A DNA stretch of 64,000 nt. Source: Nocardioides aromaticivorans (lineage in GTDB: Bacteria; Actinomycetota; Actinomycetes; Propionibacteriales; Nocardioidaceae). A program made the position numbers and the translations under genes. Positions 27,431 to 36,337 of the stretch are shown here, piece by piece. The stretch lies in contig NZ_JACBZM010000001.1 of assembly GCF_013408525.1 (NCBI RefSeq), positions 1,984,001 to 2,048,000 on the forward strand, written 5' to 3'. The notes beneath the pieces are model-generated. The model was not told the DNA's origin, searched no databases, and was given only the letters and a program-made list of their open reading frames with translations. How positions within the stretch are numbered: the first letter of the stretch is position 1; the number at the start of each line of letters is the position of its first letter.

Positions 27431-27555
27431 AGCGGTCTCCACCTCCTCTGGACTGACGGCCACGGACTCTCCGCGGCAGGAGGGCTCTGCATGTCCGCAC
27501 CGGTTCGGCCCGGGCAGACGTGTGTACGGCGCCAGACGGCACCGGACAGGAGAGG

Positions 27556-27963
27556 TTAACCCGTCACGGCGGAGGCAGCCGAATTGCGGCGGTGCCAGAC
27601 CATCGGGACGACGACCGCGCGGCCGATGGCGGTCGAGGCGGCGATCGCCGGGACCAGGACCACGAAGCCCACGTTGACCAGCGTAACGAAGCCACCCGCC
27701 ATCGCTCCCGCGGCACCCGCGACCAGCACGTGCAGCCACTGCCGGCGCTCCTCGCGGCACACGTGGTGGACGAGCAGCACGCCGGCGACGGCGAACGGGC
27801 TCGAGGCCGGCACCAGGAAGACGAGGATCCAGACGATCGCCTGGGGCGGGACGGGGTCCGGCTCTAGCATCAGCAGCAGGAGGACGGCGAGGACGACGAC
27901 GCTCGTCGCCCAGGCCACCACGTAGCCGCGGAGACCGGGGGTGTTGGGGCCTTCGAGCTCCAT
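27556..27963 (-). CDS. Small membrane protein of unknown function
   Basis: A 135-residue protein with four hydrophobic segments (about 14-33, 40-62, 72-96 and 98-122). It starts at ATG 27963, with GGGAGGAGG nearby upstream. It is divergent from a TetR gene, and two 16-bp palindromes fill the gap, so the TetR protein probably represses it. No known family is recognisable. The upstream position on the same strand as rpsF (125-bp gap) suggests an independent unit. Confidence 0.7.
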   Translation of the reverse strand: MELEGPNTPGLRGYVVAWATSVVVLAVLLLLMLEPDPVPPQAIVWILVFLVPASSPFAVAGVLLVHHVCREERRQWLHVLVAGAAGAMAGGFVTLVNVGFVVLVPAIAASTAIGRAVVVPMVWHRRNSAASAVTG

Positions 27964-27983
27964 CCGGCGTCCTCCTCCCAGGG

Positions 27984-28028
27984 TTGAGCGTTCGCTCAAA
28001 CGATCGCACGGATTGAGCGAACGCTCAA
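27984..28028. promoter_or_regulatory. Twin TetR palindromes TTGAGCG-NN-CGCTCAA
   Basis: TTGAGCGTTCGCTCAA (27984-27999) and TTGAGCGAACGCTCAA (28013-28028) are two perfect 16-bp palindromes sharing identical 7-bp arms, with centres 29 bp apart. They lie between the divergent membrane-protein gene (start 27963) and tetR gene (start 28048). They are the obvious operators of that regulator. Confidence 0.8.
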
Positions 28029-28047
28029 GACCGGGCAGGATCGCCCC

Positions 28048-28674
28048 ATGACGACCACCCGCGAGAAGCTGCTGGACGCGACCCTGCGCGTCGTCGTCGG
28101 CCAGGGGATCGCCAAGGCGTCGGCGCGGACGATCGCGACGGAGGCGGGGGTCAACCAGGCGCTGGTCTTCTACCACTTCGGCTCGGTCGACGAGCTGCTC
28201 GCGGCGGCCTGCGAACACGGTGCCCGCCAGCGCATCGAGGCGCACCGCGCCGCGCTGGCCGCCGTCACCGACGTCGCGGGACTCGTCGCCCTGGCCAGGA
28301 CGGTCCACGCGCAGGAGCAGGCCGCCGGCAACGTCACCCTGCTCGGGCAGCTCCTCGCCGGGTCCCCCTCCCACCCGGCGCTCGGCCCGGCCACCGCCGC
28401 CGGCCTGCGGCTGTGGGCGAGCGAGGTCGAGCAGGTCCTCTCGCGGCTGCTCGACGCCGGTCCGCTGGCCGGCCTCGTCGACGTACCCGGGCTCGCGCGG
28501 GCGATCAGCGCGTCCTTCGTCGGCATCGAGCTGTACGACGCCGTGGACCCAGCCGGCGCGAGCGACGCCTTCGCGGCCCTCGAGCAGCTGGCCGGACTCG
28601 TCGGCGTCCTCGACCGGCTCGGCCCCGTCGAGCGGGCCGCCCTGCGCCGCCGCGTGCGCCGCGCCACCGCCTGA
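28048..28674 (+). CDS. TetR-family regulator
   Basis: A 208-residue regulator. The HTH lies within residues about 5-50 ([47 protein letters not shown]). The C-terminal helices form a ligand-binding dimer domain without recognisable ligand motif. The sequence [10 protein letters not shown] is common in regulators of lipid or aromatic-compound genes. It is divergent from a four-helix membrane protein across two perfect palindromes, so it probably represses itself and that neighbour. Confidence 0.93.
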   Translation: MTTTREKLLDATLRVVVGQGIAKASARTIATEAGVNQALVFYHFGSVDELLAAACEHGARQRIEAHRAALAAVTDVAGLVALARTVHAQEQAAGNVTLLGQLLAGSPSHPALGPATAAGLRLWASEVEQVLSRLLDAGPLAGLVDVPGLARAISASFVGIELYDAVDPAGASDAFAALEQLAGLVGVLDRLGPVERAALRRRVRRATA

Positions 28675-28708
28675 GCCGCTGTCCCCGCCCGTCCCTACAG
28701 TGGGGCCC

Positions 28709-29515
28709 ATGAGCGAGCTGCGCATCGGAGCCCACGTCGACCAGACCGACCCGATCGCGGAGGCCGCGGCGCGCGACGCCCCGCTGGTGCAGTTCTTCCT
28801 CGGCAACCCGCAGTCCTACAAGGGTCCCGTGCTCTCCTACGAGGGCGGCGCCGCGGCGCTGAGGGCGGCGGCCGAGGACGCGGGCGTGGACCTCTACGTG
28901 CACGCGCCGTACCTCATCAACGTCGCGACCACGAACAACCGCCAGCGGATCCCGAGCCGCAAGCTCCTGCAGCAGCACATGGACGCCGCGGCCGAGCTCG
29001 GCGCCAAGGGGCTGATCGTCCACGGCGGCCACGTCACCGACGAGGACGACCCGGCGAAGGGCTTCGACAACTGGCGCAAGGCGGTCGAGGCGACCGACAT
29101 CAAGGTCCCCCTCCTGATCGAGAACACCGCCGGCGGCACCAACGCGATGACCCGCTACCTCGACCGGATCAAGGGCACCTGGGACGCGATCGCCAGCGCC
29201 GAGGGCGCCGACATGGTCGGCTTCTGCCTCGACACCTGCCACGCGCACGCCGGCGGCAACGCGCTCGAGACGATCGTCGACGACGTCCTGGCCATCACCG
29301 GCCGGATCGACCTCGTGCACGCCAACGACAGCCGCGACGCCTTCGACTCGGGCGCCGACCGGCACGCCAACTTCGGCGCCGGCCAGATCGACCCCGACCT
29401 GCTCGCGCAGGTCGTCCGCGACGCCGGCGCCCCGGTGGTGTGCGAGACGCCGGGCGGCGCCGCCGAGCACGTCACCGACTTCGAGTGGCTCGTCGAGCGG
29501 ATCGAGCGTCTCTGA
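28709..29515 (+). CDS. nfo: Deoxyribonuclease IV (AP endonuclease family 2)
   Basis: A 268-residue TIM-barrel endonuclease. Family 2 metal-ligand landmarks are visible: AHVDQ near the N-terminus, [65 protein letters not shown] and VCETPGG. It cuts abasic sites in base excision repair using zinc ions. ATG 28709 has TACAGT 7 nt upstream, fitting a leaderless transcript. Confidence 0.94.
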   Translation: MSELRIGAHVDQTDPIAEAAARDAPLVQFFLGNPQSYKGPVLSYEGGAAALRAAAEDAGVDLYVHAPYLINVATTNNRQRIPSRKLLQQHMDAAAELGAKGLIVHGGHVTDEDDPAKGFDNWRKAVEATDIKVPLLIENTAGGTNAMTRYLDRIKGTWDAIASAEGADMVGFCLDTCHAHAGGNALETIVDDVLAITGRIDLVHANDSRDAFDSGADRHANFGAGQIDPDLLAQVVRDAGAPVVCETPGGAAEHVTDFEWLVERIERL

Positions 29516-29520
29516 CACCC

Positions 29521-29563
29521 TTGCGCTCGCGCAGAAGAGGCGTAATCTCGATTACATGATTAC
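29521..29563 (+). promoter_or_regulatory. Leaderless promoter with GTAATC-TC-GATTAC operator
   Basis: TTGCGC (29521-29526), a 16-bp spacer and TAATCT (29543-29548) form a promoter whose expected start site falls on the ATG at 29556. A perfect palindrome GTAATC-TC-GATTAC (29542-29555) covers the -10 and ends at the ATG. A third GATTAC copy (29558-29563) lies inside the first codons. The layout suggests tight repression at the start site, possibly by the RHH-like product itself. Confidence 0.6.
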
Positions 29564-30104
29564 AACGGAGCAGCACGAGCAGATCCGCGGCTGGTTCGCG
29601 GGCCGGCTGCCGGAGGATCTCTTCGAGTCGCTGGTGGAGGTCACCGTCGACCGCGAGGAGATCACCGTCGTCGGCCGCATCGCACCCCCCGCGCTGGCCG
29701 AGGACGCCTCGCCGACCGAGCGCAGGGCCGCGGCGCAGGGCCGCATCCAGGAGTTCCGCGAGCGCACCCGCGACGCCCGGATCGCCATCGCCCGCGAGGC
29801 GGAGCGGCAGTACGACCAGAAGGTCGCCTGGGGCGTGGAGTGCGACGGCACCCGCGTCCTGTTCACCCACCTGGCCGTGCCGACGATGACCCGGCTGCGC
29901 CAGCCGGAGCGGGCCGTCCTCGACACGCTGGTCGCCGGAGGCGTCGCGCGCAGCCGCAGCGAGGCCCTGGCCTGGTGCGTCCGGCTGGTCCAGCAGCACG
30001 CCGACGACTGGCTGGTCGAGCTGCGCGACTCCCTCGAGCAGGTCCACCGGGTCCGCGCCCAGGGCCCCGACGCCCCGGCCGGGAACGCCGCGGAGAGCGC
30101 GTGA
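29556..30104 (+). CDS. Unknown protein with RHH-like segment
   Basis: A 182-residue soluble protein. I do not recognise the family. Residues about 1-45 are mixed (EQIRGWFAGRLPEDLFESLVEVTVDREEITVVGRI), about 55-90 form a charged helix, and 121-148 (VLDTLVAGGVARSRSEALAWCVRLVQQH) resemble a ribbon-helix-helix DNA-binding element with its RSRSEAL helix start. The gene overlaps the truncated haemoglobin start (GTGA). The palindrome at its own start codon fits autoregulation. DNA binding is an inference. Confidence 0.75.
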   Translation: MITTEQHEQIRGWFAGRLPEDLFESLVEVTVDREEITVVGRIAPPALAEDASPTERRAAAQGRIQEFRERTRDARIAIAREAERQYDQKVAWGVECDGTRVLFTHLAVPTMTRLRQPERAVLDTLVAGGVARSRSEALAWCVRLVQQHADDWLVELRDSLEQVHRVRAQGPDAPAGNAAESA

Positions 30105-30598
30105 CCGGGTCGCCCGACCCGACGACGCCGAGCATCCTCGCGTGGGCCGGCGGCCTGCCCGCGCTGCGCCGGCTGACCACCGTGTTCTACGCCCGGGTGC
30201 CGCACGATCCCGTGCTGGCGCCGGTGTTCGCGGGCATGGACGCCGACCACCCCGAGCACGTCGCCCTCTGGCTCGCCGAGGTCTTCGGCGGCCCTGCGGA
30301 CTACACCGCGCACCGCGGCGGCCACCCGCACATGGCCCGACAGCACCTCGGCCGCGGGATCACCGAGCAGCAGCGGCGGCGGTGGGTCGACCTGCTGCTC
30401 GACGCCGCCGACGAGGTGGGGCTGCCGACGGACCCCGAGTTCCGCGCGGTGTTCGTCTACTACCTGGAATGGGGCACCCGGATGGCGCTGGTCTACTCCG
30501 GCGACGACCCGCCGCCGATCGACGCCGCCGACGTCCCGATCTGGCAGTGGGGACAGACGCCGCCGTGGCAGCCGGACCGGCGCGACGAGTCCGACTGA
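30101..30598 (+). CDS. Group II truncated haemoglobin
   Basis: A 165-residue 2-on-2 globin from GTG 30101. The start overlaps the preceding stop by 4 bp. Landmarks are the A/B helix region LRRLTTVFYARVPHDPVLAPVFAGM, HPEHVALWLAEVFGGP, the proximal-His area HPHMARQHLGRGITEQQ and WG8 in YYLEWGTRMAL, typical of trHbO. It binds O2 or NO with a haem cofactor. Proposed family roles are oxygen handling and NO/peroxide defence. Coupling to an RHH-like gene is unusual. Confidence 0.88.
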   Translation: MTGSPDPTTPSILAWAGGLPALRRLTTVFYARVPHDPVLAPVFAGMDADHPEHVALWLAEVFGGPADYTAHRGGHPHMARQHLGRGITEQQRRRWVDLLLDAADEVGLPTDPEFRAVFVYYLEWGTRMALVYSGDDPPPIDAADVPIWQWGQTPPWQPDRRDESD

Positions 30599-30656
30599 CC
30601 GACGGCCCGGACCAGCCCCCCGTTTCCGGAGGACTCCGGCCGGAGAGGGTGACGCC

Positions 30657-32327
30657 ATGCGCGTCGTACTGCCTGCTGCCCTGGCGGCCACCCTGCTCCT
30701 CTCCGCCTGCTCCACGGCCCACGAGGACGACGGGCCGGAGGTTGCCGCGCCAGAGGTCGAGGACCTCGAGACGGCCTGGCAGGTCGACGTCGAGGGCCTG
30801 TACCGCGACGCCGACACCGGTCGCGGCGACGGCATCTGGGTCGGCACCGACCGGGTCGCCCTGATCACGACCGACAGCGTCACCGTCCTCGACACAGCCG
30901 ACGGTACGACGACCGGCACGATCGACCTCCCCGGACAGGTCTGCGCCGTCGCACCCGACGTCAACGCCGACGGCATCGGCGTCGTGGTCGTCGGCCGCCG
31001 GGCCCGGGGCGGCGGGGCGCCCTGCAACGCGGCCCGCGCAGTCGCCGTCGACCTCGCCGACGCCACGACGCTGTGGACCAGGCCGGTGCGGGAGCGGGTC
31101 TACCTCGGTTCCATCGGCGTGGGCGAGAAGACCGTGGCCGTCGCCGATGCCGGCGCCGGCGCCCAACGGCTGCGGCTCAGCGACGGCAAGCGGCTGCCGG
31201 ACGTCGCAGGCACCAAGTCGTCAGCCAACGGCGCGACCATCGTCGCGGCAGGCGACGACTACACCTCCCTCGCGGTCCACGACCAGGACTCCGGCCGGCT
31301 GCTCACCACGGTCACCGTGCCAGACGTGTACGACGTCGCGGAGATCCTTCCCGGCGCCGAGCCCCCCGTCGTCGCCGTCAACGGTCCGGACGGCTTCGCC
31401 CTCGTGGACCTCGCAGGACGCGAGCCCCGTCCGGTCGGCCGCGCCATCGACAGCAGCTATCCACGCTTCGAGCGGGTGACGAGCCTCGACGGCACCGCCG
31501 TCCTCCAGTACGGCAAGTCCTCCGTCGTCGGTCGGTGGAACCCCGACACCCGCACCCTCGACACGATCCCGGCCCTCGACGAGGGCGAGAGCCTCGTCGG
31601 TGCGTACGACGGCCGGCTGGTCACCACCATCTCCTCCGGCAACCCGCTCGCACCGGGCGCCGTGGTCCGGCTGGTCGACCCGGCGGATCCCGCGGACCCG
31701 CTCGTCCTCGGCACCGTCCCGGAGTCGATCAGCAGCTTCTTCGGAACCGCGACCTCAGCGGTCGCCGGCGACCTGCTGATCGGCGAGGTCGAGGGAGGCG
31801 TGGCCGCCTTCCGCCTGCCCGGCGACGGCACCCCGACCAGCCGGTTCGTCGCGGCCGCTCCGGAGGGTGAGGTCACCGCACGCGAGACGGCCGACCTGTG
31901 CACGGGCATCGCGCCGGACTCGCTGGGGATCCTCGGCTACCGGGAGACGGAAGGAGTTCCGGCCACCTGCACCTTCTCGCACCAGACCGCCGACAGCCGC
32001 GGCGACTTCATCCTCCAGGTCAACGCCTACGCGCTCCAGGCCGGGGACGGGAAGACGGCCGACGAGATCGCGCACGCGACCTTCGCCAACACCGCCGAAG
32101 GCGACACCGCGCGGGACGTCGAGCCGTTCGATCCGGTCCCCGGCCTCGGTGACGAGGCGGCGATCGGGGCCGGCATGCGCATCCTCGTGGTCCGCGTCGA
32201 CAACGCCGTGGTACACCTCCACCTGAACGACCTGAGCGGCGGCCCGCGCAAGCCGGGAGTGCGTCGCGCGGCCCTGGAGGCGATCGCCCGCGACCTGCTC
32301 GCCGAGCTCGAGCGCCGCCGGGGCTGA
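30657..32327 (+). CDS. Two-domain propeller lipoprotein
   Basis: A 556-residue lipoprotein with lipobox LLLSAC (Cys18). Residues about 45-400 form a PQQ-like beta-propeller (TVLDTADGTTTGTIDLPGQVCAVAPDVNADG; LADATTLWTRPVRERVYLG). The C-terminal 140 residues contain a separate cysteine domain with DLCTGIAPDSLGILGY and ATCTFSHQT, similar in pattern to DUF3558 lipoproteins. GGAGAGGGTGACGCC precedes the ATG. Exported sensor or scaffold is the likely role. It lies 58 bp after the globin gene on the same strand. Confidence 0.8.
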   Translation: MRVVLPAALAATLLLSACSTAHEDDGPEVAAPEVEDLETAWQVDVEGLYRDADTGRGDGIWVGTDRVALITTDSVTVLDTADGTTTGTIDLPGQVCAVAPDVNADGIGVVVVGRRARGGGAPCNAARAVAVDLADATTLWTRPVRERVYLGSIGVGEKTVAVADAGAGAQRLRLSDGKRLPDVAGTKSSANGATIVAAGDDYTSLAVHDQDSGRLLTTVTVPDVYDVAEILPGAEPPVVAVNGPDGFALVDLAGREPRPVGRAIDSSYPRFERVTSLDGTAVLQYGKSSVVGRWNPDTRTLDTIPALDEGESLVGAYDGRLVTTISSGNPLAPGAVVRLVDPADPADPLVLGTVPESISSFFGTATSAVAGDLLIGEVEGGVAAFRLPGDGTPTSRFVAAAPEGEVTARETADLCTGIAPDSLGILGYRETEGVPATCTFSHQTADSRGDFILQVNAYALQAGDGKTADEIAHATFANTAEGDTARDVEPFDPVPGLGDEAAIGAGMRILVVRVDNAVVHLHLNDLSGGPRKPGVRRAALEAIARDLLAELERRRG

Positions 32328-32346
32328 GCCGCGCGGCGGGGCCGGG

Positions 32347-33042
32347 TCAGCCGACGAGCACGCCCAGCGGCAGGTCGCCGCACGGGATGAGCGCGCCGCG
32401 CTGCTCCGGCGCGATCAGCCGCCCGGTCGGCACCCGCGGGTCGGCGGACAGCACGACCCGGAAGGACTGGTTGACGACGGCAGCGCCCGCCTCGCGGACC
32501 GCTCCCAGCAGGAGCGACTCGAAGGTGTCGAGGAGGGTGTCCGCACCGACGACGCCGACGATGCGCCCGTCGACCTCGACCGGGACGGTCGTGGTGAGCA
32601 TGTACTCGTCGCTGCAGACGTAGTCGACGAACGGGCCGGTGACGTGGGCGCGACCCGTCTCGACGGGCGTGCGGTACCACTCCACCCGGCTGTAGTCGAC
32701 GGGGTCGCCCGAGCCGGAGACGGTCGACTGGGCGAGCAGCTGCTGCTCCTCGCCCTGCCACCAGGCGAGGTAGAGGTGGTGGTCGGCGAGGAAGCCGGGC
32801 GCCGCGACGAAGCCGCCACCGAAGAGGGGGAGGCCGGCCAGCAGGTCACGGGTGAGTGGGTGCGCCGCGGCGACGAGGTCGGCCGCGAGCAGCGGCGTAC
32901 GACGGCAGACGTCCTCGAGCCCGCTGCGGACGACGTCGAGCGCCTCGATCACGCCCTGGAAGTAGGCCTCGACCTCGCGCGCGCAGGCGAGCGCCGCCGG
33001 CGACGCGGACCCGCTCGCCCCCTCGATCACCATCGACCCCAT
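32347..33042 (-). CDS. Soluble Cache-like sensor protein
   Basis: A 231-residue protein with no signal peptide and no membrane helix. The central and C-terminal part reads like a Cache/PDC ligand-binding fold: VEWYRTPVETGRAHVTGPFVDYVCSDEYMLTTTVPVEVDGRIVGVVGADTLLD, in which tyrosines and the TxxVPVEVDGxxVGVVGxDI pattern are typical. Cache domains normally sit outside the cell in receptors; here it is apparently cytoplasmic. It is downstream of a GntR gene on the same strand (101-bp gap), opposite a polyamine transporter operon, so it may sense a polyamine or degradation product. Confidence 0.75.
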   Translation of the reverse strand: MGSMVIEGASGSASPAALACAREVEAYFQGVIEALDVVRSGLEDVCRRTPLLAADLVAAAHPLTRDLLAGLPLFGGGFVAAPGFLADHHLYLAWWQGEEQQLLAQSTVSGSGDPVDYSRVEWYRTPVETGRAHVTGPFVDYVCSDEYMLTTTVPVEVDGRIVGVVGADTLLDTFESLLLGAVREAGAAVVNQSFRVVLSADPRVPTGRLIAPEQRGALIPCGDLPLGVLVG

Positions 33043-33143
33043 GGACACATCCCTTCCGGGGTCCAGCACGGCTGCACCCCCACGGCTACGGAACGGCACG
33101 GGCTGCGCGCCTGTCAAGGAGCCCGTCGCGCCGGTGGACCTCC

Positions 33144-33893
33144 TCATCGGTAGCTCGCGTGCAGCACGGCGAGCTCGTCGACCGCGCGGTCCAGCTGGCG
33201 TCGTACGGCCTTGCGGGCGGCGTCGCCGTCGTGGGCGCGCAACGCGGTGAAGAGCTCCTCGTGGCAGGTGCGGGTGAAGGCCTGGAACTCCGGATCACCC
33301 AGCGGCTGCCGGAGCAGGGCGCCGAAGTCGGCCTCCAGGCCGACGACCTGACGGGTCATCCGGGCGGACTGGCTCAGCGCGGCGAGGGTCAGGTGGAGCT
33401 CCGCGTCGGCATGGCGCCAGTGACCGGGGTCCGCGTCGCCGGCCTCCGGGAGCAGGGACGCGAGCAGGTCGACGTCGGCGGCGTCGGCGTACTCGGCGGC
33501 GAGCTCGGCGCAGCCGGCGAGGACCACCAGGTGCAGGGTGCCGCGGTCGTGCAGCTCCACGCGGGACATCGCGGCCAGCCGGGCCGCCTGGGCGTCGGGG
33601 TCGTGGAGCTTGGCGCGCGTGACATAGCTGCCGCCGTTGCGCCCGCGCACGGTGCTGATCAGGCCCTGGGCGCGCAGCGAGACGAGCGCCTCGCGGGCGG
33701 TCACGGTCGCGACGCCGAGCATCGCGGCCAGCTCCGACTCGCTCGGCAGTCGCTCGCCGTCGCGGAGCACGCCGGAGCGGATCGCGTCCGCCAGCCGCTG
33801 CTCGACGCGCACCGCGCGGCCGACGTCCTCGAGGGGCGCGAAGATCGCGCCGCGCGTGCGGGTGCCGTGGCGCGGGCTGGACGTCGAGGTCAT
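33144..33893 (-). CDS. GntR-family regulator (FadR/FCD subfamily)
   Basis: A 249-residue regulator. The winged helix lies at about 25-90 (RVEQRLADAIRSGVLRDGERLPSESELAAMLGVATVTAREALVSLRAQGLI). The helical FCD effector domain contains the metal-ligand pattern of the family (DAELHLTLAALS, EFQAFTRTCHEELFTALRAHDGDAARKAVRRQLD). GAGGGGA lies upstream of ATG 33893. It is divergent from a polyamine-type ABC operon whose promoter carries an inverted repeat, and is the likely substrate-responsive repressor. Confidence 0.92.
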   Translation of the reverse strand: MTSTSSPRHGTRTRGAIFAPLEDVGRAVRVEQRLADAIRSGVLRDGERLPSESELAAMLGVATVTAREALVSLRAQGLISTVRGRNGGSYVTRAKLHDPDAQAARLAAMSRVELHDRGTLHLVVLAGCAELAAEYADAADVDLLASLLPEAGDADPGHWRHADAELHLTLAALSQSARMTRQVVGLEADFGALLRQPLGDPEFQAFTRTCHEELFTALRAHDGDAARKAVRRQLDRAVDELAVLHASYR

Positions 33894-33956
33894 CCGTCCC
33901 CTCCCTGGCACTGGTCCGACGGCTGTCCGGACGCTGCTCGGCCGGACACGGAAACG

Positions 33957-33999
33957 TTACAGAGCAGACTCTAGACATATAACCTATGGGATCATATGT
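33957..33999 (+). promoter_or_regulatory. Polyamine operon promoter with GntR-type inverted repeat
   Basis: TATAAC (33978-33983) is a good -10 hexamer, with a weak TTACAG (33957-33962) 15 bp upstream. ACATAT (33975-33980) and ATATGT (33994-33999) are inverted arms spanning the -10 and start site. AT-rich palindromes of this kind are typical GntR operators, and the region stands out as AT-rich in very GC-rich DNA. It predicts repression of the ABC operon by the divergent GntR. Confidence 0.6.
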
Positions 34000-34006
34000 T
34001 TTCGGT

Positions 34007-35101
34007 GTGACCCAAGCCACCACACCTCCGGCCGACCTCCCGGCAGAGGCCACCGCAGGAGCCGAGGACGCGGTCCCGGCCATCCGGCTGCGCGGCCTCG
34101 TCAAGCACTTCGGTGACGTCGCCGCGGTCGACGGCGTCGACCTCGACATCGCCGACGGCGAGTTCTTCTCGATGCTCGGCCCGTCGGGCTCCGGCAAGAC
34201 GACGGTCCTGCGCCTGATCGCCGGGTTCGAGTCGGCCACCGCCGGCACCGTGGAGCTCGGCGGCACCGACGTCACGAAGGCCGCTCCCTTCGAGCGCGAC
34301 GTGCACACGGTCTTCCAGGACTACGCGCTCTTCCCGCACATGAGCGTCCTCGACAACGTCGCCTACGGCCTCCGGGTCCGGGGGATGGGTCGCAGCCAGC
34401 GCCGCGAGCGGGCCCAGCAGGCGCTCGAGACCGTGCGCCTGGGCCACCTCGGCTCCCGCCGGCCCAGCCAGCTCTCCGGCGGCCAGCGCCAGCGCGTCGC
34501 GCTCGCCCGGGCGATCGTCCTCCAGCCGCGCGTCCTCCTGCTCGACGAGCCGCTCGGCGCGCTCGACCTCAAGCTGCGCGAGCAGATGCAGGTCGAGCTC
34601 AAGCAGCTCCAGCGCGAGCTCGGCATCACCTTCGTGTTCGTCACCCACGACCAGGAGGAGGCGCTGACCCTCAGCGACCGGATCGCCGTCTTCGACGCGG
34701 GCCGGATCCAGCAGCTGGGCACGCCGCAGGAGATCTACGAGCAGCCGGCCTCGGCGTACGTCGCCGGCTTCGTCGGTACGACGAACCTCCTCGACGCGGC
34801 CACGTCCCAGCGGCTCCTCGGCGTCGACGCCGAGCACGCCGTGCGTCCCGAGCGCCTCCGGCTCTCGCCCGCCGCCGAGATGGAGAAGGCCGGGCCCGGC
34901 GAGGTCCGCCTCTCCGCGGTCGTCACGGAGACCATCTACCTCGGCGTCGGCAACCGGGTGCACCTGCGCACGGACGACGGCCTGGAGCTGGTCGCCCTCG
35001 AGCAGTCCACCGGCTCCCTCGACGACAGCGACCACCGCGGCGACCACGTCACGGTCCGCTTCGCACGGGCCGACGCCGTCGCCCTCGCCGCGGCCCCCTG
35101 A
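34007..35101 (+). CDS. Polyamine-type ABC transporter ATPase, PotA-like
   Basis: A 364-residue ATPase with Walker A GPSGSGKTT, Q-loop VFQDYALFPHMSVLDN, signature LSGGQRQRVALARAIV, Walker B VLLLDEPLGALDLK and switch VTHDQEEALTLSDR. A C-terminal TOBE domain follows (about 270-364). GTG 34007 is preferred over ATG 33986 because the predicted promoter (TATAAC 33978) would start transcription downstream of the ATG. It is first in an operon with a binding protein and two permeases; putrescine/spermidine is the usual substrate class. Confidence 0.9.
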   Translation: MTQATTPPADLPAEATAGAEDAVPAIRLRGLVKHFGDVAAVDGVDLDIADGEFFSMLGPSGSGKTTVLRLIAGFESATAGTVELGGTDVTKAAPFERDVHTVFQDYALFPHMSVLDNVAYGLRVRGMGRSQRRERAQQALETVRLGHLGSRRPSQLSGGQRQRVALARAIVLQPRVLLLDEPLGALDLKLREQMQVELKQLQRELGITFVFVTHDQEEALTLSDRIAVFDAGRIQQLGTPQEIYEQPASAYVAGFVGTTNLLDAATSQRLLGVDAEHAVRPERLRLSPAAEMEKAGPGEVRLSAVVTETIYLGVGNRVHLRTDDGLELVALEQSTGSLDDSDHRGDHVTVRFARADAVALAAAP

Positions 35102-35156
35102 TCCCCCATCAGCAGAACCCGCACCACCATCCCTCGAAAGAAAGCGGAGCTCTCTC

Positions 35157-36335
35157 ATGAAATCCACCTTCCGGCGCGGCCGCGTGGCCATCGCCTGCCT
35201 GACCCTGGTGTCGGTCTCGGCACTGTCCGCGTGTGGCAGCAGCGACGACGACAAGAAGACCGACGCGGTCGAGAAGCTCGGCGACTTCGAGGGCAAGGTC
35301 TCGATCCTCGCCTGGCCCGGCTACGTCGAGGACGGCACCAACGACCCGAACGTCGACTGGGTGTCCGCCTTCGAGAAGAAGACCGGCTGCGAGGTCACCA
35401 GCAAGGCCTACGGCACCTCCGACGAGGCGCTGAACCTCGCCAAGACCGGTGACTACGACGTGATCGCCGCCTCCGGCGACCTGTCGCTGCGCCTGATCGC
35501 CTCCGACGAGGCGCAGGCCATCAACACCGACCTCGTGCCCAACTACGAGAACGTCTACGACTTCCTCAAGGACACCGAGTGGAACTCGGTGGACGGCAAG
35601 AACTACGGCGTCCCGCACGGCTACGGCGCCAACCTGCTGATGTTCAACAAGAAGAACGTCTCGGACACCAGCTCGTGGGGCGCGGTCTTCGAGAAGGACC
35701 AGCTCGAGAAGAACAAGGGCAAGGTGACGGCGTACGACTCGCCGATCTACATCGCCGACGCCGCCCTCTACCTGATGAAGACCCAGCCCGACCTGGGCAT
35801 CACCAACCCGTACGCCCTCGACGAGGACCAGCTCGCCGCGGCCGTCGACCTGCTCAAGGTCCAGCGCCAGTACGTCGGCGAGTACTGGTCGGACTACCTC
35901 AAGGAGATCCAGGCCTTCGAGACCGGCGACTCGGTGGTCGGCACCACCTGGCAGGTCATCAAGAACAACATCAAGAACAAGGACGTCGACGTCACGCTGC
36001 CGAAGGAGGGCGCGACCGCGTGGAACGACACCTGGATGCTGTCCTCCCAGGCGAAGAGCCCCAACTGCGCCTACGCGTGGATGGACTACATCCTCAGCCC
36101 GGAGGCCAACGCGCAGGCGACGGAGTACTTCGGCGAGGCGCCGAACAGCCCCGAGGCGTGCGAGAAGACCACCGACCCGAAGCACTGCGAGACCTTCCAC
36201 GCCGGTGACCAGGAGTACGCCAAGCAGCTGTGGTTCTGGCGCACCCCGGTCAAGGAGTGCCTCGACGGACGCACCGACGTCCAGTGCACCGACTACGCCC
36301 AGTGGACGCAGGCCTGGACGGAGATCAAGGGCTAA
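35157..36335 (+). CDS. Polyamine-type ABC binding lipoprotein, PotD-like
   Basis: A 392-residue solute-binding lipoprotein with lipobox ALSAC (Cys26). Family patterns are VSILAWPGYVEDG near the N-terminus, KAYGTSDEAL, YDVIAASGDLSLRLI, VPHGYGANLLMFNKKNV and the C-terminal WMDYILSPEANAQATEYFGEAPNSP. This matches PotD/PotF-type binding proteins. Two extra cysteines near the C-terminus (EACEKTT, HCETF) may form disulfides. It carries an AAGAAAGCGGAG ribosome-site region upstream. Confidence 0.9.
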   Translation: MKSTFRRGRVAIACLTLVSVSALSACGSSDDDKKTDAVEKLGDFEGKVSILAWPGYVEDGTNDPNVDWVSAFEKKTGCEVTSKAYGTSDEALNLAKTGDYDVIAASGDLSLRLIASDEAQAINTDLVPNYENVYDFLKDTEWNSVDGKNYGVPHGYGANLLMFNKKNVSDTSSWGAVFEKDQLEKNKGKVTAYDSPIYIADAALYLMKTQPDLGITNPYALDEDQLAAAVDLLKVQRQYVGEYWSDYLKEIQAFETGDSVVGTTWQVIKNNIKNKDVDVTLPKEGATAWNDTWMLSSQAKSPNCAYAWMDYILSPEANAQATEYFGEAPNSPEACEKTTDPKHCETFHAGDQEYAKQLWFWRTPVKECLDGRTDVQCTDYAQWTQAWTEIKG

Positions 36336-36337
36336 CG

